DNA of 64,000 nt from Tetrapyrgos nigripes (Eukaryota > Basidiomycota > Agaricomycetes > Agaricales > Campanellaceae). Position numbers and translations under genes: made by a program. Location of the stretch: contig JAACJM010000068.1 of NCBI GenBank assembly GCA_013368315.1, forward strand, positions 186,001-250,000. The letters are read 5' to 3'. The notes beneath the pieces are model-generated. The model ran no database searches and had not been told where the DNA came from. It was given only the letters and a program-made list of their open reading frames with translations. Of this stretch, positions 56,894-64,000 are shown piece by piece; the first letter of the stretch is position 1, and every line of letters starts with the position of its first letter.

Positions 56894-57398
56894 GGGTAGA
56901 AGAACGAATTTTTTTTTTCTTGGTTTTTTAGTGGGCATTTAGTAGAATCTGTTACGCCGCATAACACTGTATTTTTATGCTGATTTACGCTCAATTTACG
57001 CTACTACATACATAGTACATAGAGGATTCGACTTTTTGACGTCCAACTCACCATACCGACGCGGCGGTCACCGTGAGAATTCACCGCCGTCCTTTTCTTT
57101 CTCCTGCCTCAAAACTGACCGCCTTCATTGTCAAGCTGAAAACCGGAAACATTGTCTCCTCTTGCTAGACTGTTTCGATATTCAATTCAAGTTCGCAGCC
57201 AATATGCAAATGCTCAAAATGGCGTCAACTCTTCTCATTCTTTTCTCACTGGACGCAGACATCTGACTGCTCTGGATCTGGAAAACGAACATGACGACTC
57301 TCATGACTTGGCCCGTGCGCCTGGTATATATGGCTCCGTCTGAAATGAGAATAGTGAGCTCCTCCTTGTCTATCTAAAGAAACTGAACCGAATCGAAA
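56894..57398. other. Intergenic, no gene seen
   Basis: About 500 bp between two plus-strand genes. A run of T residues just after 56909 lies in the 3' flank of the FCP1-like gene. Nothing else recognised. Confidence 0.5.
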
Positions 57399-59014
57399 AT
57401 GCCCAGTTTGACCGTTCCGTCCATCCCTCACTATACCTTGCCGCCCATCACGAAAGAAAATTGTGTGTATATTTGACATAGAAGATGCTTTACTCCTGAA
57501 GACTGAGTGTTTCTGCAGTGGACTACGCAGATTTACCCATTATCGACCTGTCCAAAGCCGACACCTCTGAAGGTCGGGCAGCGTTGGCGAGACAGGTTTG
57601 CGATGCAATGACGAATCAAGGATTCTTTTATATCATTAATCATGGGCTTTCGCCAGCTCAAGTGAGTAGAATTTACTCCAACTACTGGGATGGTGGCTAA
57701 ACAGTACACCCATCATTCTTTTTACAGTCGGAACGGATTTTCGACATCGCCGATGTGCCATTTGCACAAGTTGATGATGAAGAGAAGCAAAAGTATGCAG
57801 GAACAATGAAGCAGACAGGTTCATATCAAGGATACAAACTTCGGCAATACTGGGTTAGTCGTATCTTACAGCCTCTTCTTCGCCCATCTGATTTTGTATT
57901 CTTTCTGTTTCCTCAGCACGTCGACGGAGGAGTGCGGGACCAGATCGAGAATTACAACAGTAGGCTTCAGCTATTAACCAACCCTCCGTCAGCAAACTGA
58001 ATTATGCTCAGTCAACCGCGATGTTAACAAACGCCAGCATCCTGAAGCTGTCAGACCTCTTCTTCCTGAGATTTCGCAGTTTGCGAGACATAATCACCTT
58101 AATGTTCTACACTCTATTCTGAGGCAAGTGCCTGCTTGTGTTGCTTGCGCGCATGCTGATCGGGGCATGATGCTCTCTCCACAGGCTCATGGCACTAGGA
58201 CTTGAGCTTCCTGAAGATACTCTGGTGAATATGCATGGCTTTGACACTGTAGGAGAGAGTTATGGTAGGTGCACGGGTACCCTACTTCAGAATGATGGGT
58301 CGACTAATCTTCATTGCAGTGAGGTTTATGAAATAGTAGGCTCTAAGTCGTTCAAATCGTACCACAGTTCTTTTGACGGGTTGTACAGTTATCCTCGGTC
58401 TGAAGAAGATGAATTGAATAGTAAGAATGTATGGCTTAAAGGGCACACCGGTGCGTTCAGATGACCTGCTCATGCTGGCCTTGTCTTACCCGTGTCTAGA
58501 TTTCGGGACCATCACTATCTTATACAGCCAGCCAGTTTCTGCATTGCAGATATTCGGACTAGATGGACGTTGGCGGTGGATCAAGCATATCGAGAATGCT
58601 TTGGTGAGTCTCAAACTTTACTGCTAGTCAACGTCCAAGTCTGACTCCGTTCATATATCACAGGTCGTCAACGCAGGCGATGCCATGGAATTCCTGTCGG
58701 GTGGTTTCTACCGTGGTACCATTCACCGTGTTGTCCAGCCTCCAATTGACCAGCGCACCTACACTCGTCTGAGCGCGTTCTACTTTGCTATGCCAGACGA
58801 CAACGTGAAACTTGCTCCGTTACTCGACAGCCCTGTACTGCAACGTGTAGGTATTAAACGTCGCTTTGAGGATGGCGCGGATGTACCGACTGTGGAGCAG
58901 TGGAGGAAGGCAAGAACGAGTGCATATGGGCAGTCCGAGTTAAAGACTAGTGAGAAAGATAAAGATGTTGAAGAGGAGTTTATCAATGGGGTTTTAGTGA
59001 AGCATTATAACTAG
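57399..59014 (+). CDS. 2-oxoglutarate/Fe(II)-dependent oxygenase (isopenicillin-N-synthase-like)
   Basis: A cytosolic non-heme iron oxygenase. Exons begin 57399-57462, 57519-57661 and 57728-57853, with about five more to the stop at 59014. Conserved parts in order: the N-terminal DIOX_N segment (LPIIDLSKADTSEGRAALAR, GFFYIINHGL), then VRFMKYYPRSEEDE, then the iron-binding HxD in LKGHTDFGTITILYSQP. These are followed by LQIFGLDGRW, GDAMEFLSGGFYRGTIHRVV with the distal His, and the RLSAFYF segment with the 2-oxoglutarate-binding Arg and Ser. The motifs are intact, so it is probably active. Members act on small molecules, often in secondary metabolism or detoxification. No cluster partners are seen here and the substrate is unknown. 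Confidence 0.88.
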
Positions 59015-59205
59015 TCTGGAGATGCACCGTCGGAATGAAAATAGTCTCTCACAGCCGGACCCTAACGAAGTAGAATGAAAGGGGTTCAGTAGTTTTCTGG
59101 AAAAGCAGTGCCGAAGCAGCGTCTTCGCGTCTGCACGTGTACCTGTCTACTTGAATTGCTACTTTCAGCGATGTCATCATTGACCAGCTCTCCTATCCTT
59201 CCTCC
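59015..59205. other. Short intergenic region
   Basis: About 190 bp between the oxygenase and the P-loop ATPase gene. Nothing recognised. Confidence 0.4.
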
Positions 59206-62200
59206 ATGTCCGCCATGAGGCGAGCTGCTGCCTTTGACTCGCGAGGCAAAACCAGAACAGTTCACCATTACAACGTGCACAATGCGCCTGCAGCTAGGAT
59301 TCTCCACACTATGTGCAGTTCTGTCAATAGTGCCGTACTGAACATGCGTCGACCAGGCGTCGATCATTCATATAGCTGCTATAAGTAAGTTTGTAACAAC
59401 TCTGTTCATTTATCGCATTGTTGAACCGTTCTGCTAGAACTAGGTTCCGCTATCTCACTCATCAGTGCTCAGCCCTGGCCCCAGCAGCAAGACCGTCACC
59501 GCTTATCCTACAAGAACGTATGCCTTCGGACAGCAACAAGCTGCGAAAAGCCCCCTCCAAACTACCCAATCGACAAACAGTCGTCTCGATGCACTGGCTA
59601 TTCCGAAGCAACATTCCTTCAAAAAGAGCTTCGTACATCCAACCTGACGTCAGGAAACGAAATTTTTTCGGGATGGGAGAGATTGTTGGGGTTTTGACCA
59701 ATGTGAGCTTGTTTAACTCCAATTCGCCCACAATACACGGTTTCGTTGACCAATGAGACAGCCTGCAGAAACCGTTCGGTCACTGACAGAGTCAAAACGA
59801 CTGTTGGAGGAAGCTCGCAAGGAAATCAACGAGAGTCGAGAACGAGCTCAAATACGACCTAAACATACGTTCTCAAAGCTCCCGGGCTTTTTTGCAAGAC
59901 AGCCCGAGATTGAAGCTGTCGAGAGAGTATTGGAAGGAGAACCCACGTTCACGGTTTTGTTCGGAGCGAGTTCCGTTGGAAAGGTACGTCGGTCTCAGTT
60001 TACCCAATCCTGATATGCTTATCCGTCGCGCTCAAGTCGTGTCTGTGTCGATGCTAATTCTTCTGCTTGGAATGATCAGACAGCCCTCCTTCGAGAAGTC
60101 CTCACTCAACCAAGTTATCACGTCCTACATTTTGATCTTCGGATAGCTGGGTTTGCTGATCTTGCGAGTTTGTATATGAGCCTGAGCAAGCAGATGGAGC
60201 AGTATTTTGAGGAGATTGCGAACCAGATGGAGGGATATGAAGAGTTTGAGAAGGAGGCGTGGAGTTTTAAGGTGAGTTTCGCTTGCTTGTCATATGCACT
60301 TCTATTAGTAGCGTTGTTGTGCACGTCAATATTCATACATCTACGGGCTGGGCTCGCTCCTCTTCTTGGTTGTCTTGCTCACTGTGACTTGTCCTTCAGC
60401 ACGACCGACTGAACGTCGAGAGGCGGATCTCAGAAGTATCAACAGACTCTGGGCTCAGTGCTGTCAAGACATCTGATATAGCAAGGCTGATGGAGCTTTT
60501 TCAAGTACGTTTTCCGGCTTTTACCTCAGCTATTTTTTCCATCTTGCTGATTGCACTGTGTTTGCTACCAACAGAGCTCCCTCCTGAAATACTGGGAATT
60601 CGAGCCGGATACGGAAAACACCGAGGGGAATCAGCAAAAATCAAAGCATCAGCGAGCTCAACAAAGTTCTGGAGATAGCAATTCTGATAGCACTCGCGTC
60701 AACCCGGATGCCAATGGTCACAATGGTTCGTTCTCAAAGAAATCCTGGAGATTTCGCAGTGTTCTGGGAATGAAAGGCAAGAAGAAGCAGCAACAACCTC
60801 CTCGGACTTTGGGTAACCTGCAGCGCAGTGACGATGCTCAAGGTCAAGGTGAGGACGGAGAGAAGATGAAAACAAAGCCTATGAAGAAGATGCCGGTACG
60901 TCTGGTGTGCTCCTCTCGAGTTTCATGAATGACGAACTGGTTCTACTGTTATATAGGTCATCTTCTTCGACGAAGCACATAAGTTGTATGTCATGCTTTT
61001 GAAATGCTCTGCTCCCTGCAACGGCGTTTATTAACAAGTTCTTCTTCTTTAGACCGGCGCTGATACAATCCACAGAAGCTATGAGCTGTCTGCTGAGCAC
61101 GTTTTTGGTATTGACGAAACAGGATCGACTGTGTCATGTCATACATGCTACCAGTGATCCTTTCTATCATACGTGGTTAAGGCAGTTAAATATTATGCAG
61201 CACTGCAAGGTAACACTATTCTTTTTCCCGAAAGAGCGTATACTGACTGCACTCTTACCTCTCAGATTCTGACCATTGGAGACTGCACCAAAGCAGAAAC
61301 GAGGGCATTCTTCCGAGAACGCCTGTTACCGCGTGTTCCGGAGCCCTTGAAACATAGATTGCAGTTCGAGGCGCTGTACGAGGCTTTTGGTGGAAAATTG
61401 GTTCATTGGCAGGATTATATCACGGATTATGGTACGCTAAATGTTTTCTGCCCAGTGTTCACATACTAAGTTCTCTTATGTATCCCAGTAAATGCCAACG
61501 GAGCTCTGGATGGTGAGTGTCTAGTGGTCTAGTGTCGAAATAAAGCTGACTTTGGCACTTTCAGTGAAAAGAAGTTCTCATTTTCTACAAGCCCACGCTC
61601 TGCTCAACCTCCACGTCATCCACTCTTCTCAATCTCCAGAAGGGGGCGAGCCTTCTGCGCGTAATACCGGAAGCAATCAAGACGCTCAACCTTCACCGTC
61701 AACGTCGTCCGGTTTCAAGATCTACTCTCCCATATCTCACGGTGCAGGAGCAGACCGTATGAACTCTGACGAAGAAAGATGCAACGCCATGGTCGCAGGA
61801 TACTACTCTTCTGACTTCACAGCGATGCAGCTGCTCAAAGTCATGAACCGCATTAACCAGCCCAACGTGACTTTTCTGCCCTATTTCATGCTTTGTAGGG
61901 AGTTTGGAGTGAGAGCCATTGATGGTATGGTTAAAGGGAGGATATTTGATTTGAGATGGACAGAGACCGTGACGAGAGAGAACGCAGAAGAGCCTTTTGA
62001 GCTTCCCAGACCAATGAGTTTGGGAGCGTTGCAAGCTATGGGTGCTGGTGGAAGTGGGGTTGGGCTAGGGCTTAGTGGATCGGAGGAAGGCGATATGGTA
62101 GCGGTTTCGGAGAGGGAGTTTACGATGCAGCAGGAACAGGCGCAGGCGCAGAGGGATAGAGAGAGGGAACAGGATCCTTATGAGAGTGTGATGGATGTGG

Positions 62201-62331
62201 TTGGTCCAAAGTTGGTACCGACGACGCCTATCATGAGGTATGCGATCAGGGAAGTGCTGGCCGAGTATGCGGTGCAGGATTCTGGGTCTGATTCCGATTA
62301 TGCCAGTTTAACGGATGTGGATGAGTACTAG
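59206..62331 (+). CDS. P-loop ATPase (archaeal-ATPase-like), possibly mitochondrial
   Basis: An ATPase of the STAND/archaeal-ATPase-like type with Walker A FGASSVGKT, split by an intron right after GK (exon end at 59983, next exon from 60080 with TALLRE). Walker B is VIFFDEAHKL. Other conserved parts are RPKHTFSKLPGFFARQPEIE, HVIHATSDPFYHTWLRQLN and FGGKLVHWQDYI. The C-terminal segment RSSHFLQAHALLNLHVIHS ends in an acidic tail. A Lys/Gln-rich insert lies between Walker A and B. The start is uncertain. An exon from 59206 with a good donor (GTAAGT at 59386) joins 59439-59702 in frame and gives an Arg-rich, acid-poor N-terminus like a mitochondrial presequence; this is inference. A later in-frame ATG is at 59520. 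Confidence 0.78.
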
Positions 62332-62529
62332 GCGACTTTCGTCTTTACTGAAGAGTAATGGGCATTATCTTTCTTTTTTCTTGTATTGGAAGTTTACAAA
62401 CGACTATACATGCCTCTATACGTTTATATTCTTATGTTCTTGCTGGGCTTTTGAATCCAATGCCGCACTCGTTCTCTGGAAGCAGATCTGAAAGTGACCT
62501 AATTAGGTATCTTCCCACGGAGTCCGCTT

Positions 62530-63839
62530 TGTAGCTATGTACTATGGCGCCTACGAATGCTCCCTCCCCCTGCTGAAAAAGATTGCTACTATTACGGCCT
62601 AGACTCTCAGCCCCCTCTCATCGCTCGCTCCAGTCCTGACCTCTGGATGCCGCCGCGTCGAAATCCGTGCATCGCGGGTCACCCGCCTCGCCAAGATGTA
62701 CAAGCCTGTCGTCGCCGCTAACCCCATTGTCCAGGCCGTAGAGCCTTTCTCCACTTCCCTTGGCATCCCCATCTGCAACGCAGATACCCCTCACCTCGAG
62801 GGGACTGACGGACTTTTCTTCGCCGACCCCGGGAAGCTCTACCTCCTAACCACTAGACACGTCCTCTTCCACCCTGATAATGAACCCAACGAGCTCTACA
62901 AATACCGTGAAGACTCCGGTCAGCCCCGCAGGAAGGTCTTGTTGTTGGGCGAGGCGGCCTTCAAAGATCGTCTCAAGGCTATCGAGTCCGAGACTGGAGG
63001 CAAGCAGATTATTATCGACCAGTTCAATAGGCGGTTGAATGATGCTGACGAGATGGAGAACAAGGAGGACGCTGAGATGGAGCGGGAGATGGTCCTGCCC
63101 CTGTTAGAGCAGGCGAAGAACGCGATCGAAAGCTCCAGAAGTTCCTCACTGATGTCACTAGAGAATGGGAGGACCCGGAGAAGCGTGTCATCGGCCACAT
63201 CGTTCTGTCCCCGCTCATCAGTTTCAACTATGGGGACGACGGCTTCATTGATAATTTGGGCAGTTGTCGAGATCGACTCCTCCATGATCGACAGGTTCAG
63301 CTTCGTTGGCAACGTCATCGACCTCGGAACCTCCATCCCCGTTGATGAACTTACCACTTCCATGTACCCTCGCCTTTCCAACCCGACTTTGTTCAACTAT
63401 CCTGAAAACAGGCTCCTCAAATTCCACGGACTATCTCAGACCAGAAGATGTACAAGCCTGACCCAAAGACCAAAGACCCGAGACCAAGATGACGACCCGG
63501 TCACCATGGTCCTCCAAAATGGCTGCACCTCCAAGCTCACTATCGGCCCCCTGAACACGATCCGCTCTGCCACTCGAGAATACTTCCAGGGCAAGGCCGC
63601 TGCAATATCGAAAGAGGTCGCCGTGCTATCTCGCACCTCGAAGTCAAAACCATTCTCCAAGTGTGGAGATTCTGATCAGCGGTACGGGTCAAGTTGCTGG
63701 AATAATCACTGGCGGCGACGGAATTACTGACAGTCACAGATCCGACCTCACGTACCTTACCTCCATCAACTTCATCCTCAAGCGCTTGAACGAGTATGGT
63801 ATCAATGCTAACATCTTCCTCACCACCACCAATCTTTGA
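62530..63839 (+). pseudogene. Broken member of an expanded basidiomycete protease-like family
   Basis: Readable blocks occur in order: YYYGLDSQPPLIARSSPDLW (about 62580), MYKPVVAANP (62696), PGKLYLLTTRHVLFHPD, FLTDVTREWEDPEKRVIGHI, WAVVEIDSSMIDRFSFVGNV, KEVAVLSRTSKSKPFSKCGD, and SGTGQVAGIITGGDGITD to a stop at 63837-63839. I recall this as a multi-copy family in mushroom genomes. Its TxRH...GDSG layout suggests a trypsin-like fold; both points need checking. Frames shift near 63130, 63258, 63430 and 63480. The segment after the putative catalytic GDS looks deleted, and about 100 residues seem missing between the first two blocks. The long frame 62696-63730 stays open only because the indels compensate. 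Confidence 0.65.
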
Positions 63840-64000
63840 ACGCTATCCGCTCTCCATATCTCCAATCCCACTTATTTCATCCTTTTGGAAGTTCAACGCC
63901 TATTCTTCTTTCCATTGTCTTCGTACCCGTTTTTGCGATGTGACTGCACTCCAAATCCTCATCGTTTGACTATCAACTTTACATAACCGAGATTGTAGAA

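Overview
The window is nuclear DNA of a filamentous basidiomycete, most likely an Agaricomycete. Nearly every gene is broken by many short GT-AG introns of about 50-65 bp. Genes are dense on both strands. The gene content (F-box proteins with a leading coiled coil, PriB-type Zn2Cys6 regulators, large type-B carboxylesterase families) fits mushroom-forming fungi. The species assignment is inference. I found no transposase, reverse transcriptase, CRISPR array, rRNA or prokaryotic operon.

Layout. 0-3.5 kb: the 3' end of a small cysteine-rich protein gene, a poorly resolved F-box gene, and the 26S proteasome ATPase RPT6. 3.8-6.3 kb: carboxylesterase CE1. 7.2-10.2 kb: an F-box gene and a decayed paralog. 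11.1-15.6 kb: a LACTB2-like metallo-beta-lactamase protein and the splicing factor CWC22. 16.7-22.6 kb: carboxylesterases CE2 (frameshifted) and CE3. 23-25.4 kb: the chromatin-remodelling subunit RSC7/NPL6. 25.7 kb: tRNA-Val(AAC). 26.2-29.2 kb: a fourth, more distant carboxylesterase CE4. 29.9-33.1 kb: coatomer beta'-subunit SEC27/COPB2. 33.4-35.0 kb: a secreted pepsin-like aspartic protease. 35.5-37.7 kb: an unrecognised multi-exon gene flanked by a direct repeat. 37.9-39.6 kb: a peroxisomal (C-terminal SKL) alpha/beta hydrolase. 40.4-42.2 kb: an intronless F-box gene. 42.7-54.0 kb: three tandem copies of one Zn(II)2Cys6 transcription factor gene with rearranged spacers. 55.1-62.3 kb: a small conserved unknown protein, an FCP1-like phosphatase-domain protein, a 2-oxoglutarate/Fe(II) oxygenase and a P-loop ATPase. 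62.5-63.8 kb: a broken member of an expanded basidiomycete family.

How the parts relate. RPT6, CWC22, RSC7, COPB2 and the tRNA are core cellular genes. The accessory material lies between them: four esterases, an aspartic protease, F-box genes, and the transcription factor array. CE1, CE2 and CE3 share exon structure and are recent paralogs, but their ends predict different cellular locations. Splice models were checked by exon-length arithmetic for RPT6 (401 aa), CE1 (587 aa), CE3 (542 aa), the metallo-beta-lactamase protein (352 aa), RSC7 (743 aa), COPB2 (859 aa), the SKL hydrolase (485 aa), TF copy 2 (817 aa), TF copy 3 (815 aa), the FCP1-like protein (389 aa) and the 157-aa unknown. All of these sum to a multiple of three. 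TF copy 1 does not: it carries one extra base. CE2 carries three single-base indels relative to its paralogs. The array's history of duplication, inversion and frameshift is the most unusual structure I can see. I did not find a clearly new multi-gene system.
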